Of a DNA stretch of 50,129 nt, positions 34,282-42,726 are shown piece after piece. The DNA lies in contig JAUNCQ010000011.1 of assembly GCA_030526515.1 (NCBI GenBank), forward strand, positions 1-50,129, written 5' to 3'. Positions within the stretch are counted from its first letter, which is position 1, and each line of letters starts with the position of its first letter. Under the pieces are notes generated by a model. That model had not been told where the DNA came from. It saw only the letters and a program-made list of their open reading frames with translations, and searched no databases. The translations under genes and the position numbers were made by a program. The stretch comes from Coriobacteriia bacterium. Lineage in GTDB: Bacteria; Actinomycetota; Coriobacteriia; Coriobacteriales; Eggerthellaceae.

Positions 34282-34599
34282 TTATTCGGGCGACCACTGC
34301 ATGCTCTCCGCGGGGCACTTGTAGCCGACGAAGCAGCGGGCGCTGCCCAGGCACTTCGGGGCACCGCCGGCTGCCATTTCCAGCTGCTCGTCGGACACCT
34401 CGCGGTTGGTGGCGTCCTGGAAGGAAAGGTCCTCGGCCTCGAACTGGTAGCCGTGCTCGCGGGCGAAAGCGGTGATGGCCTCGACGCGTGCAGCGGCTGC
34501 GTCCTCCTCGGAGGAGATGTCGGCGATTGCTGCTCCCAGGGCCTGATCCAGCTCCTGGTCAACCTTCAGATCCTCCAGGAATTGCTTTGCATCCTTCAT
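34282..34599 (-). CDS. Nif11-leader RiPP precursor 5
   Basis: A 105-residue precursor, first gene of locus B. The leader is the same as in precursor 4. The core is KCLGSARCFVGYKCPAE followed by SMQWSPE, so the three cysteines, the GYKCPAE block and the Trp-x-Pro-Glu end are kept while surrounding residues change. GAGAGGAGT lies seven bases before the ATG, a different and stronger 5' region than precursors 3 and 4. The promoter should lie in the divergent gap before the nitrilase gene. Confidence 0.85.
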   Translation of the reverse strand: MKDAKQFLEDLKVDQELDQALGAAIADISSEEDAAAARVEAITAFAREHGYQFEAEDLSFQDATNREVSDEQLEMAAGGAPKCLGSARCFVGYKCPAESMQWSPE

Positions 34600-34985
34600 T
34601 CCAAACTCCTCTCAATTGTGCCGCCGGATGGCGGAGCAACAGCTGACCGCGGTCGGCTGCTTCACATGGATAGCAGTATAGTCCCTGATGATGCCGCCGT
34701 TGCGCTGATCGACAGGAGAATGCAAAGGTTTCCACAGAGGCTACAAAGTGACGGCCAGCTGCCTCAGGTCGGCCCGTTCATGGGACCTCGTTTGGTGAAT
34801 GCCCTGATGATAGCGCGTTCGGGTACGAAGGGGCAGAGCGGCGGGACGCCTTGGTGTTTCCCATGGCGTATGGGAGCTGTGACGGAGTGTGAAGTCGGAC
34901 CTGACGGATTGTCGCTTCACAAGAATGTGATAGATGTTGCACAATCTGTGACATCTTATTCAGACCTCAACGCTAGGAGGAACCC
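34600..34985. other. Divergent regulatory gap between precursor and nitrilase genes
   Basis: This 386-base gap must carry promoters in both directions. No gene is supportable. Near the nitrilase side there is a 7-bp inverted repeat (TGTGAAG 34888-34894 / CTTCACA 34915-34921) and TGTGA occurs four times between 34879 and 34951, which could be an operator region. AGGAGG at 34975-34980 is the nitrilase ribosome binding site. Confidence 0.4.
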
Positions 34986-35981
34986 ATGGCGAAGATCAAG
35001 CAGTACAAGGTGGCCGCGGTGCAGATGGCCCCGGTCCAGAACGACACCGACGCAACCATCACCAAGGTCATCGGGTTCGTGGAGGACGCTGCCAAGGAGG
35101 GCGCCAAGATCGTGGCGTTCCCTGAGGCCGTGATTCCCGGCTACCCCTGGTGGATCTGGATGGACGGCCCCATGCAGGGCATGGACCTGTTCTGCCAGCT
35201 GTACGACCAGGCCGTGGAGATTCCCAGCCGCCAGGTGGCGCGGCTGTCCCAGGCCGCCAAGGACAACGGCGTGTACATGTGCGTCAGCGTGACTGAAAAG
35301 GACGGCGGCAGCCTGTACCTGACCCAGCTGTGGTTCAACCCTGCCGGTGACCTGATGGGCAAGCACCGCAAGATGAAGGCCACCTCCAACGAGATGACGG
35401 TCTGGGGCGACGGCGACGCCTCCATGATGCCCGTGTTCGAAACCGAGCTGGGCAACCTGGGCGGCCTGCAGTGCTGGGAGCATTACATCCCGCACAACGT
35501 GGCCACCATGGCCGCCAAGAACGAGCAGGTGCACGTGAGCGCCTGGCCCATTGGCATGCCGGACCCGGGCGCATCCTTCGCCGACGAGCAGTGCGCCACC
35601 GGCGCCCAGTACTACGCGCTGTCCACCGGCACCTGGACCCTGTGCACCAGCCAGCTGTGGACGCCCGAGCTTGAGGCTGTGTGCTGCAAGACGGACGCCC
35701 AGAAGCAGGTGCTGGCCTACGGCCACGGCTTCACCCGCATCGTGAGCCCCACTGGCTGCGTTGTGGCGCAGATGCCCCATGACGAGGAGGGCATCCTGTA
35801 CGCGGACATCGACCTGAACCTGATCCCCGTGACCAAGTACTTCATGGACCCCGCGGGCCATTACTCCACGCCGGGCAACATGCAGCTGTTCGTGGATGCC
35901 AGCCGCCAGAAGCCGGTGCACATCGTGGACGAGCCCATGCCCCAGGCCCTGAGCTACGAAGAGATCCAGTTCGAGGAGTAG
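34986..35981 (+). CDS. Nitrilase family carbon-nitrogen hydrolase
   Basis: A 331-residue enzyme with the complete catalytic triad: Glu47 (AFPEAVIPGYP), Lys129 (GKHRKMKAT) and Cys163 (GGLQCWEHY). The CWEHY context and total length fit true nitrilases/cyanide hydratases, which turn nitriles into the acid and ammonia, rather than amidases or beta-ureidopropionase-type members. Cytoplasmic, no signal. The AGGAGG site five bases upstream and high-GC codon use suggest good expression. It stands alone with a terminator downstream at 36095. The substrate is not known. Confidence 0.88.
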   Translation: MAKIKQYKVAAVQMAPVQNDTDATITKVIGFVEDAAKEGAKIVAFPEAVIPGYPWWIWMDGPMQGMDLFCQLYDQAVEIPSRQVARLSQAAKDNGVYMCVSVTEKDGGSLYLTQLWFNPAGDLMGKHRKMKATSNEMTVWGDGDASMMPVFETELGNLGGLQCWEHYIPHNVATMAAKNEQVHVSAWPIGMPDPGASFADEQCATGAQYYALSTGTWTLCTSQLWTPELEAVCCKTDAQKQVLAYGHGFTRIVSPTGCVVAQMPHDEEGILYADIDLNLIPVTKYFMDPAGHYSTPGNMQLFVDASRQKPVHIVDEPMPQALSYEEIQFEE

Positions 35982-36094
35982 GCGCGACGCGAGGGCGCGG
36001 GCCGAGCAGGCGTGCGCGGTAGCGCGCGGGCTCCGCGGGCTTGCGCAGTTGCATGCGGGCTTTCGTCCCCTTGGCTTGAGCCTCTGAGATGACG

Positions 36095-36128
36095 ACGGCC
36101 GCCAGCATTCTTCGCTGGCGGCCGTTTT
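36095..36128 (+). terminator. Rho-independent terminator
   Basis: A 12-bp stem (ACGGCCGCCAGC / GCTGGCGGCCGT) with a seven-base loop is followed by TTT. It ends the nitrilase transcript, about 110 bases after the stop. Confidence 0.85.
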
Positions 36129-36181
36129 ACGTGCGGGGCTTTCGTCCTGATGCTATGCCCCGTTGGTGCGGGGTGCGCTCC

Positions 36182-37609
36182 CTAGAGGGGGAGGGACTGC
36201 AGGCGGGCGATGGCGTAGATGTAGATCTTCAGGGCCTGCTTGAGCAGGGGTTCGCTGACGCCTTCGTCGGGGCCGTGCATGCCGCCGACCCAGTCGGGCT
36301 GGGGCTCCCAGGGCTTTTCGGGGCCGAAGCTGACGCCGCGGCTGAACTCGCGGGCGTAGGTGGCGCCACCCATGGTGAAGGGCTCGGCGGATTCGCCGCT
36401 GACCTGGTTGTACACGTCAATGAGCGCGGCTACCTCGGGGCCGGTGGGGTCGACCTTGAAGGGCGGGATGTCTCGCGTCAGGGCGAAAGCGCCGCCCGCT
36501 TCAGCCGCCGCCTGGGTGAGCTTGCGGGTGATGGCCGCCGGGTCCGCGGTGGTGGGCAGGCGCGCGTCCAGGGTCTGGCTGATGCGGCCGTCCTTGAGCT
36601 CGATGGTGCCGCCGACGATGGTCAGCTTGCCGAAGTCCGGGTCCTGACAGGCCAGGCCCAGGGAGCTGCCGTCCCAGGTGCTGGCGAGGGTGCGGACCAG
36701 GATCAGGAACGCGGCCTCAGCGGGGGAGCACAGGTCGGCTTCCAGCAGGTAGTCGGCCAGCAGGTGGATGGCGCTTCGGCCTTGCTCGGGCAGGCTGGCG
36801 TGGGCGGACTTGCCCTGGGCGGTGACGACGACGTATTCGCCCTGCTGCTCGAGGGTGATGTGGGGCGCCGTGGGCAGGTCGGCTGCCGTGGCGTTGCGGA
36901 CGGTGGCGGTGGCCACGCCGGGGACGGCGTTGGTGGCGGCGCCGCCCTGGAGCTGCACCAGGCGGCCGTCGGCCAGGGGCGCGCTGGTCAGCGTGCCGCC
37001 GTAGAGGCCCTTTTCGCCATAGCAGACGGGGAACTCGGCGTCCGGGGTGAACAGGAAGTCGGGGTCGGCGTAGCGGGCACGGTAGTGGGCCACGTCGGCC
37101 ATGCCGGTTTCCTCGTTGGCGCCGAAGAGCACGCGGACCGTGTGGGGGAACTGCTGGCCGGTTGCCGCCAGCTGCTCCTGCCAGTAGCGGACGGCGAAGA
37201 GGGCGCACAGGATGGGGCCCTTGTCGTCAATGACGCCGCGGCCCAGCAGGTAGCCGTCGCGACGAGTCACGGCGAAGGGCTCCACGGTCCAGCCGGGGCC
37301 GGCGGGCACCACGTCCACGTGGCCGATGATTCCCAGCTGCTTGGAGCCGCTGCCGGGCAGGTCGGCGAAGCCTAGGTAGCCGTCAACGTCGGTGGTCTGC
37401 AGGCCCAGGCTTTCGGCCAGCTCCAGGGCTGCGGTCAGGGCGGCGCGGGGGCCGGCGCCGAAGGGAGCGTTGGTGGATGCGTCTGCGGTTGCCGGGTCCT
37501 CGGTGCTGGGGATGGCCACCAGGTCGCTGATAGCGGTCAGGACCTGGTCCCAGTGCTGGTCGATCCACTGATCGATGTGGTTTTCGTCCGTATTGAAAGT
37601 ATGGAACAT
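36182..37609 (-). CDS. M20 family dipeptidase (PepV-like)
   Basis: A 475-residue zinc peptidase. The metal ligands are visible in order: GHVDVVPAG (His and the catalytic Asp), VIDDKGP (bridging Asp), FGANEETGM (catalytic Glu and metal Glu), PDAEFPVCYGEKG, and a late GGATYAREF with MHGPDEGV (last His). The large lid domain between them is typical of PepV/Sapep dipeptidases, which release N-terminal amino acids from dipeptides in the cytoplasm. The gene is convergent with the nitrilase gene and divergent from the SPFH gene. Confidence 0.87.
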   Translation of the reverse strand: MFHTFNTDENHIDQWIDQHWDQVLTAISDLVAIPSTEDPATADASTNAPFGAGPRAALTAALELAESLGLQTTDVDGYLGFADLPGSGSKQLGIIGHVDVVPAGPGWTVEPFAVTRRDGYLLGRGVIDDKGPILCALFAVRYWQEQLAATGQQFPHTVRVLFGANEETGMADVAHYRARYADPDFLFTPDAEFPVCYGEKGLYGGTLTSAPLADGRLVQLQGGAATNAVPGVATATVRNATAADLPTAPHITLEQQGEYVVVTAQGKSAHASLPEQGRSAIHLLADYLLEADLCSPAEAAFLILVRTLASTWDGSSLGLACQDPDFGKLTIVGGTIELKDGRISQTLDARLPTTADPAAITRKLTQAAAEAGGAFALTRDIPPFKVDPTGPEVAALIDVYNQVSGESAEPFTMGGATYAREFSRGVSFGPEKPWEPQPDWVGGMHGPDEGVSEPLLKQALKIYIYAIARLQSLPL

Positions 37610-37649
37610 TTGTTTGCCTTTCAGCCTATGCAGCAGGTGTTTTGGCTAG

Positions 37650-37655
37650 TATAAT
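37650..37655 (+). promoter_or_regulatory. -10 box upstream of the SPFH gene
   Basis: A perfect TATAAT, about 34 bases before the SPFH ATG, in the divergent gap with the dipeptidase gene. I see no good -35 at the standard distance, so the call rests on the -10 alone. Confidence 0.4.
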
Positions 37656-37688
37656 GGTGGCCTTATATCTGAGCGAAAGGAGTTCGGC

Positions 37689-38624
37689 ATGAGCGCGGTA
37701 TTTAGCGTGATTCTGGGGTCGTTGTTCCCGCTGCTGTTCGTGGTGGTGATTCTGATGATCATCGGCGGCGGTGTGTACGTGGTGCAGCAGCAGACCAACG
37801 TGATCATCGAGCGTCTGGGCAAGTTCAACCGCATCTGCGGTCCCGGCGTGCACGTGAAGCTGCCCTTTGCCGAGACCATTGCCAAGCGCGTGAACCTGCG
37901 CACGGACCAGGTCACCTTCCGCATTGACGCAAAGACCAAGGACAACGTGACCATAACCATGGACATTGCGGCCCAGTACCACGTGAACATGCTTCGTGGC
38001 ACCTGCCCGGAGGACAGCGGCGTCTACCGCAGCTACTACATGCTGGTGGACCCCGTTGCCCAGATGAGCAGCTACTTGATCGACGCCCTGCGCTCCGCCG
38101 TGCCTGGCTACACCCTGGACGAGGTGTTCGAGAACAAGGACTCCATTGCCAACGATGCAAACCAGACGGTGTCCGGCATCATGATCGAGTACGGCTACGA
38201 CCTGGTCAGCACGCTGATCACCAGCATCGGCCTGCCGAAGGACGTCGAGGCCTCCATGAACCGCATCAACTCCGCCCAGCGTGAGCAGACCGCTGCCCAG
38301 GCCCTGGCAGAGGCTGAGCGCATCAAGGTGGTCACCGAGGCCCGCGCCCAGGCAGAGGCCATGGAGCAGGCCGGCATCGGCATCGCTGCCCAGCGCAAGG
38401 CCATCGCGGACGGCATCGCCGACTCCCTGGAGACCATCAAGACCTCTGGCGTGAGCTCGAAGGAAGCCAACGAGCTGTTCCTGTTCACCCAGTGGACCGA
38501 CATGATGGAGAAGTTCGCCAAGAACGGCAAGCAGACCACCGTGGTGCTGCCCAGCGACTTCAACTCCACCAGCGGCATGTTCGAGCAGATGCTGGTGGCC
38601 AACGAGGCCGACAAGAACGAATAG
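37689..38624 (+). CDS. SPFH/Band 7 (stomatin-like) membrane protein
   Basis: A 311-residue protein with one N-terminal membrane helix (about residues 7-30), then the SPFH domain (VIIERLGKFNRICGPGVHVKLPF, shown at residues 38-60; VNLRTDQVTF, VTITMDIAAQY). A long Ala/Glu-rich coiled region follows (EAERIKVVTEARAQAEAM). Family members form membrane rings that organise microdomains and shield proteases. Length and order match QmcA/YbbK-type proteins; there is no NfeD partner here. AAAGGAG lies six bases before the ATG. Confidence 0.88.
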   Translation: MSAVFSVILGSLFPLLFVVVILMIIGGGVYVVQQQTNVIIERLGKFNRICGPGVHVKLPFAETIAKRVNLRTDQVTFRIDAKTKDNVTITMDIAAQYHVNMLRGTCPEDSGVYRSYYMLVDPVAQMSSYLIDALRSAVPGYTLDEVFENKDSIANDANQTVSGIMIEYGYDLVSTLITSIGLPKDVEASMNRINSAQREQTAAQALAEAERIKVVTEARAQAEAMEQAGIGIAAQRKAIADGIADSLETIKTSGVSSKEANELFLFTQWTDMMEKFAKNGKQTTVVLPSDFNSTSGMFEQMLVANEADKNE

Positions 38625-38628
38625 CCCC

Positions 38629-39558
38629 ATGTCGGACGGCAAGAGCAACGTTGGTGCCGTGGCTGTCGGCAGCGCCTTTGCCGTGCTGCAGGCGGTCCTG
38701 TACTCCACCATGGGCATTTTCGGGAAGGTGCTCTACGCCACCGGCCTGGGTCCCCAGGAGGTGCTGGTCCTGCGTTACGCCTGCTCCACGGTACTGCTGG
38801 GCGCGTTTCTTCTGATCTGGCGCAAGCAGTCGCTGATGAGCAGGGATCCCGTCGTGTACGTGCTGGCTGCCTTGGGCTTCCTTTCGTCCGCCACGTACTT
38901 TCTGGCGGTGGAGCGGATGTCCGCAGGTCTGACCACCGTAGTGTTCTACACATATCCGGCCGTCGTGGCCGTTGCCAGCATCTTCGTGTTCAAGGAGCAG
39001 TTCACGCTGAGCACGTTTCTTTCGCTGGTTCTGGCCATGGGTGGTCTGATCTTGGTATCCGGCGTGCATGCGGGCGACGTGGTGCTTGATGCCCTGGGCA
39101 TGGCCTATGCCGTGGTAAGCTGCCTGGCCTTTGCGGTGTACACGCTGCTCATACAGAAGCATCCACGCAAAGACGGCCCGATGACCTTCACCTTCACCCT
39201 GAGCTGCGCGAGCTTGGTGGGCTCCTGCGTGCTCTTTGCCCCGGTGCTGCCGAACCTAGTGTCCGTGACCGCTGAGCAAATCGGGTTGTCCTGCGCGTTG
39301 GCTCTGGCCTGTACGTTGCTGCCCATCCCACTGTACTTGGAGGCCGTGAAGCGCATTGGCGGCACCAGGGCGTCGTTGCTGGGGATCACCGAGACGCCGT
39401 CTTCGCTGCTGCTGGCGTTTCTGGTGCTGGGAGAAGTGCTGACCTTCGACCAGGCTCTGGGTTCTGCGCTCATTGTGCTGAGCATTGCGGTGATCACCGT
39501 CGCGCCCCTGGTAGGCAAGCGCATGGAGTCTCTGCCCGGGCAGACGAAATCCGACTAG
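38629..39558 (+). CDS. EamA/DMT family transporter
   Basis: A 309-residue membrane protein with about ten hydrophobic helices in two homologous halves, the usual DMT/EamA layout. Half one includes STMGIFGKVLYATGLGPQEV and VLRYACSTVLLGAF; half two includes a similar LEAVKRIGGTRASLLGITETPSSLLLAFLVLGE, a classic EamA end motif, at residues 240-272. It probably exports metabolites such as amino acids; the substrate cannot be deduced. It starts four bases after the SPFH stop without a clear Shine-Dalgarno, so translation is likely coupled. Confidence 0.87.
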   Translation: MSDGKSNVGAVAVGSAFAVLQAVLYSTMGIFGKVLYATGLGPQEVLVLRYACSTVLLGAFLLIWRKQSLMSRDPVVYVLAALGFLSSATYFLAVERMSAGLTTVVFYTYPAVVAVASIFVFKEQFTLSTFLSLVLAMGGLILVSGVHAGDVVLDALGMAYAVVSCLAFAVYTLLIQKHPRKDGPMTFTFTLSCASLVGSCVLFAPVLPNLVSVTAEQIGLSCALALACTLLPIPLYLEAVKRIGGTRASLLGITETPSSLLLAFLVLGEVLTFDQALGSALIVLSIAVITVAPLVGKRMESLPGQTKSD

Positions 39559-39559
39559 C

Positions 39560-39572
39560 GGGGCTTTCGTCC
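39560..39572. repeat. Dispersed GGGGCTTTCGYCC motif
   Basis: The 13-mer GGGGCTTTCGTCC begins right after the EamA stop codon. Exact or C-variant copies also lie at 29421-29433, 29707-29719, 36135-36147 and 42786-42798, and one-mismatch copies at 36056-36068 and 40954-40966. All are in the same orientation and several are intergenic. The function is unknown. Confidence 0.6.
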
Positions 39573-39576
39573 TGGG

Positions 39577-41052
39577 TTAGAGGACAGTCAGGCGGCCTTC
39601 GATCTGGTAGTCCAGGTTGTTGTGGCTGATCAGGTACTCCTCGATCACGTCGCGAGCGCTGGTGGCCAGGGTTCGGAAGTCGCCGTTGGGCTTGCAGTCC
39701 TCTTGGCTCACTCCCAGGAACTCGGGCATGTTCTGGAAGTGATAGTGGGGCAGGCCCACGGTGTAGATGCGGTCGGCGTTCAGGGGCTCGCCGGCAACGT
39801 GGAACTCCGCGAACTCGTCTGCCGCGCGGTCGAAGGTAATGCGGGTTCCGCCGTTGAACTGATAGAACTCGCAGTGCTGGCCGCTGGCGGCCTGCGCTAG
39901 GACATGCCTCACCATGCGCTCGAGCTGAGCCCCGGTGACGCTGATCTGGTAGATGGCGCCGTCGTAGGGGAAGGCCTCCGCCAGGTCGCCGTAGGTGATG
40001 ACAGGGCCCATGCGGTCCACGCGGATGCTACCGGAGCCAGCGAACATGATGTCCACGCCCAGGGACTCGGCCAATGCATCGGACACCAGGCTGCCCAAGG
40101 TCGTCTCCCGATTTCGGTCGGGATGGGTGAGCTCGCGGACCAGGCGGGTGAGGATGCGCCCGTACTTCAGGTCCGTTTGCCCCTTGTAGTTCAGGATCAG
40201 GTCCTCCAGGACGTTATCCAGAGGCGCGGTGGCATCGTTCAAAGGGATGCTCTGCCACTGATAGCTGTCCATGCGGTTCTTCTTGGTGTCTACCACGATG
40301 TCGAAGCGGCCAAGCTGGTCGGTGCCGGTGCCCACCTGGACGATGGGGATTCCGTTCACCACCACGGGCTCGTCGATCAAGGTGTGGGAATGTCCGCCGA
40401 TGATCAGGTCGACACCCCAGGCCGGGTCCAGCTGTTCGGCCAGTGCCTTGTCCTCCTCGAAGCCGATGTGGGTCAGGAGCACCATCAGATCCACGTCCGT
40501 GGTGTTGAAGGCATTGCAGATGCGGCCCACGTCAACGGCGGCATCCTCCACGTTCAGGAAGGTGCCGATCAGGGTGTCGTTCTTGGCCGATGCCAGGATC
40601 TGCTCGGTGATGACGCCGATGAACAGGACCTTCATGCCGCCGATCTGGATGATCCGATGGGGCTCGAACAGGCGCCGACCGTTGGTGGTGATGTGGAAGT
40701 TCGCGTTGACGATGGGGAAGTTGGCGCACTTTTCCATGAGAAGCAGGTGCGCCACGCCGTAGTCGATCTCGTGGTTGCCGATTGTCACCACGTCCGGACC
40801 AAGCAGGTTCATGATCTGGATGGTGGACAGACCCTGGAACTCGCTGTCGATGACGCTGCCGCGGAACATATCGCCCGAAATGGCGTAGAGCACGTTGGGG
40901 TCCCGCTGGCGGGCCCGGTGAACGTAGCCCGACAGGCGGGATACGCCGCCAACGAGGCTTTCGTCCACCTGTTCGGCAAGGAAGTCGCCGTGCAGGTCGT
41001 TGCTGTGAAGCAGGGTCAGCTTCTTGTAACGCTTCTCCGATCGTCCGAACAT
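39577..41052 (-). CDS. 5'-nucleotidase/UshA-like metallophosphoesterase
   Basis: A 491-residue two-domain phosphoesterase. The N-terminal calcineurin-like domain has the metal motifs in order: LLHSNDLHGDF, ISGDMFRGS, TIGNHEIDYG, LLTHIGFEEDKA and IIGGHSHTLID. The C-terminal 5'-nucleotidase substrate domain has TTLGSLVSDALAE, MFAGSGSIR and LAEAFPYDGAIY. Such enzymes dephosphorylate nucleotides or UDP-sugars. Unusually there is no signal peptide; it starts MFGRSEKRYKKLTLLHSND, so it may act in the cytoplasm. GGAAGGAGC precedes ATG 41052. Its first 37 bases overlap the end of a small Cys-rich gene. Confidence 0.88.
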   Translation of the reverse strand: MFGRSEKRYKKLTLLHSNDLHGDFLAEQVDESLVGGVSRLSGYVHRARQRDPNVLYAISGDMFRGSVIDSEFQGLSTIQIMNLLGPDVVTIGNHEIDYGVAHLLLMEKCANFPIVNANFHITTNGRRLFEPHRIIQIGGMKVLFIGVITEQILASAKNDTLIGTFLNVEDAAVDVGRICNAFNTTDVDLMVLLTHIGFEEDKALAEQLDPAWGVDLIIGGHSHTLIDEPVVVNGIPIVQVGTGTDQLGRFDIVVDTKKNRMDSYQWQSIPLNDATAPLDNVLEDLILNYKGQTDLKYGRILTRLVRELTHPDRNRETTLGSLVSDALAESLGVDIMFAGSGSIRVDRMGPVITYGDLAEAFPYDGAIYQISVTGAQLERMVRHVLAQAASGQHCEFYQFNGGTRITFDRAADEFAEFHVAGEPLNADRIYTVGLPHYHFQNMPEFLGVSQEDCKPNGDFRTLATSARDVIEEYLISHNNLDYQIEGRLTVL

Positions 41053-41207
41053 GATTGCTCCTTCCGTCGCTTCTCCCATGCGACGTAGCTGCACCGAACG
41101 GCAACGTTGCCGTTTTCGTCCAGCCCAGCCACGGTATACGGGCACATGGCCCGGCAGTCGCGGCAGCGGGGTAAGTTGATGTTCTTTGCGGGTATTGGCT
41201 TCCTCAT
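41016..41207 (-). CDS. 63-residue Cys-rich small protein, unknown
   Basis: Begins MRKPIPAKNINLPRC. Cysteines are arranged C-x2-C-x3-C (CRDCRAMC) with a fourth 18 residues later (RCSYVAW), which could form a small zinc-binding site. It ends inside the start of the 5'-nucleotidase gene (37-base overlap) and would be co-transcribed with it. TACAAT (minus strand, 41214-41219 region) lies only six bases before the ATG, so the mRNA may be leaderless. No known family is recognised. Confidence 0.5.
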   Translation of the reverse strand: MRKPIPAKNINLPRCRDCRAMCPYTVAGLDENGNVAVRCSYVAWEKRRKEQSCSDDRRSVTRS

Positions 41208-41278
41208 GGCTCCATTGTACGGGAAGCGGGCAAAGGAGTATCATCAGGGACAAACATACTTCAATACAGGGGGGATTT

Positions 41279-41968
41279 ATGAACAAGTACGATGGACCCA
41301 TTCTGAACGTTTCCGAGGTCAAGCAGCTCGAGCAGAACATGATTGCTGCCGGCACTCCCGCCGCGGTGCTCATGGACCGCGCCGGCTTTGCGGTGGCCCA
41401 GGCCGTGGCCGACCGCTTCGAGGGCGGCATGGATGACCTGTCCAGCTTCGGCATCACCATCTTCTGCGGCACCGGCAACAACGGCGGCGACGGCTGGGTT
41501 GCCGCCATGTACCTGACCGACGTGGGATTCCCGGTCACCGTGTTCAGCCCGGTGGCTCCCCAGGAAATCCCCACCGAGCCCGCTCGCTCCGCCGCCATGT
41601 CCCTGGCAGCAGCTCAGACCAAGGCCAATCTGGTGGTCGAGCCCTCCGCCGAGGACGTGGAGGCCGCCTTGAAGAACACCCGCGTGGTCATTGACGCCAT
41701 GGTGGGCGTTGGCTTCAACGGCGCCGAGCTGAAGGAGCCCTACGCTTCTTGGGCCAAGGCCATCAACGCAGAGCACGGCGTGGGCCGCGGCATGCTGACC
41801 CTGGCCGTTGACGCACCCTCCGGCCTGAACGCCCAGACGGGCGCAGCCGTTCCGGACTGCATCATCGCTGATGCCACCGTGACCACGATGGCCTACAAGC
41901 CCGGCGTGATCATGGAGGAAAACCTGTTCTACTGCGGCATCGTGGGCCTGGCTCCGCTGACCCAGTAA
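41279..41968 (+). CDS. nnrE: NAD(P)H-hydrate epimerase (YjeF N-terminal domain)
   Basis: A 229-residue protein with the YjeF_N fold. It interconverts R- and S-NAD(P)HX so that damaged cofactor can be repaired. Key motifs are ILNVSEVKQLEQNMIAAG at the N-terminus, FCGTGNNGGDGWVAA (cofactor loop), VIDAMVGVGFNG and LAVDAPSGLNAQTG. The ADP/ATP-dependent dehydratase domain often fused to it is absent here and would have to be encoded elsewhere. CAGGGGGGA precedes the ATG. Confidence 0.88.
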   Translation: MNKYDGPILNVSEVKQLEQNMIAAGTPAAVLMDRAGFAVAQAVADRFEGGMDDLSSFGITIFCGTGNNGGDGWVAAMYLTDVGFPVTVFSPVAPQEIPTEPARSAAMSLAAAQTKANLVVEPSAEDVEAALKNTRVVIDAMVGVGFNGAELKEPYASWAKAINAEHGVGRGMLTLAVDAPSGLNAQTGAAVPDCIIADATVTTMAYKPGVIMEENLFYCGIVGLAPLTQ

Positions 41969-41991
41969 CGGCAAAGTCATAAGACGAAAGA

Positions 41992-42028
41992 AAAGGACCG
42001 CGAGCCGGATTGGCTCGCGGTCCTTTTT
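41992..42028. terminator. Bidirectional terminator between convergent genes
   Basis: A perfect 15-bp stem (AAAGGACCGCGAGCC / GGCTCGCGGTCCTTT) with loop GGATT and T/A runs on both sides serves the epimerase gene and the convergent NUDIX gene. Confidence 0.9.
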
Positions 42029-42129
42029 GCGTTTGGCGTGCGTTTCAGGAAGCGGGAGACGAGTGCGGCTGCACGCGCTAGCGGTACTGGAGGCGCTTTG
42101 GTCCCGATGGCCCGAAAGGTGCGGGCCGC

Positions 42130-42726
42130 TTACTGCTGCGGGGCCAGGGCGCGGGTCTTTTCGATGAGCTTCTTGTACACGCGCTCGCAGATCCAGGGCT
42201 CGGTGCTCAGGGGGATAACCTGGTCAAGGTCGACCCACTGGACGCCGGAGTTTTCGTCCGGCTTCACCCGCAGCGGCTGCTCGGGGTCAGCCACGGCCAG
42301 GTAGGTCACGTTCAGGTGCAGGTGGGAGCTGACGTACTCGCCCCGCTTCTCGTGCCCGTCCACGGTCAGCACGTCCAGGCTGAAGATGTTGCCGGGTCCG
42401 CACTCCACCAGCGTGCCGGTGACGCCGGTTTCCTCCTGGAGCTCCCGCAAGGCCACCTCGGCCAGGTCAAGCTGACCGTCGGCGTGGCCGCCGATCCAGC
42501 TCCAGCTGTTGTAGATGTTGTGGTGCACCAGCAGCGTGCGGGTGAACGTGGGGTCCACGGTCCAAATGGAACAAGCCATGTGGGCCGGCGGGATACGGTC
42601 GAAGGCCTGACGGCGCTCCTTGGAAAGCAGGCCAAGGATCAGCTCCTTGTCGGCCGCCTCCTGCTCGTTGTGGGGCTGATAGCTCAGCAGGTCGGTCATC
42701 AGCTGCAGGCCGGTAGATTCGCTCAT
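42130..42726 (-). CDS. NUDIX hydrolase
   Basis: A 198-residue cytoplasmic hydrolase with a canonical NUDIX box: GGHADGQLDLAEVALRE followed by LQEETGV, matching GX5EX7REUXEEXGU. The preceding IYNSWSWIGG strand is typical. It would cleave a nucleoside diphosphate linked to another group; the substrate is not apparent. AAAGGAG is six bases before ATG 42726. It is separate in sequence type from the degenerate NUDIX of the CBASS effector. Confidence 0.87.
   Translation of the reverse strand: MSESTGLQLMTDLLSYQPHNEQEAADKELILGLLSKERRQAFDRIPPAHMACSIWTVDPTFTRTLLVHHNIYNSWSWIGGHADGQLDLAEVALRELQEETGVTGTLVECGPGNIFSLDVLTVDGHEKRGEYVSSHLHLNVTYLAVADPEQPLRVKPDENSGVQWVDLDQVIPLSTEPWICERVYKKLIEKTRALAPQQ

Larger units (their letters stand above)
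33920..34599. repeat. Tandem duplication of a precursor gene, 362-base period
   Basis: Positions 33984-34237 and 34346-34599 (254 bases, leader plus first core residues) are identical. The remaining core parts (33920-33983 and 34282-34345) differ at 11 bases. Ten of the 11 change amino acids and give eight substitutions. Confidence 0.95.

Noticed and set aside
36089-37375. A 428-codon plus-strand open frame
   Set aside because: Antisense shadow of the M20 dipeptidase, whose metal ligands are all present on the minus strand.
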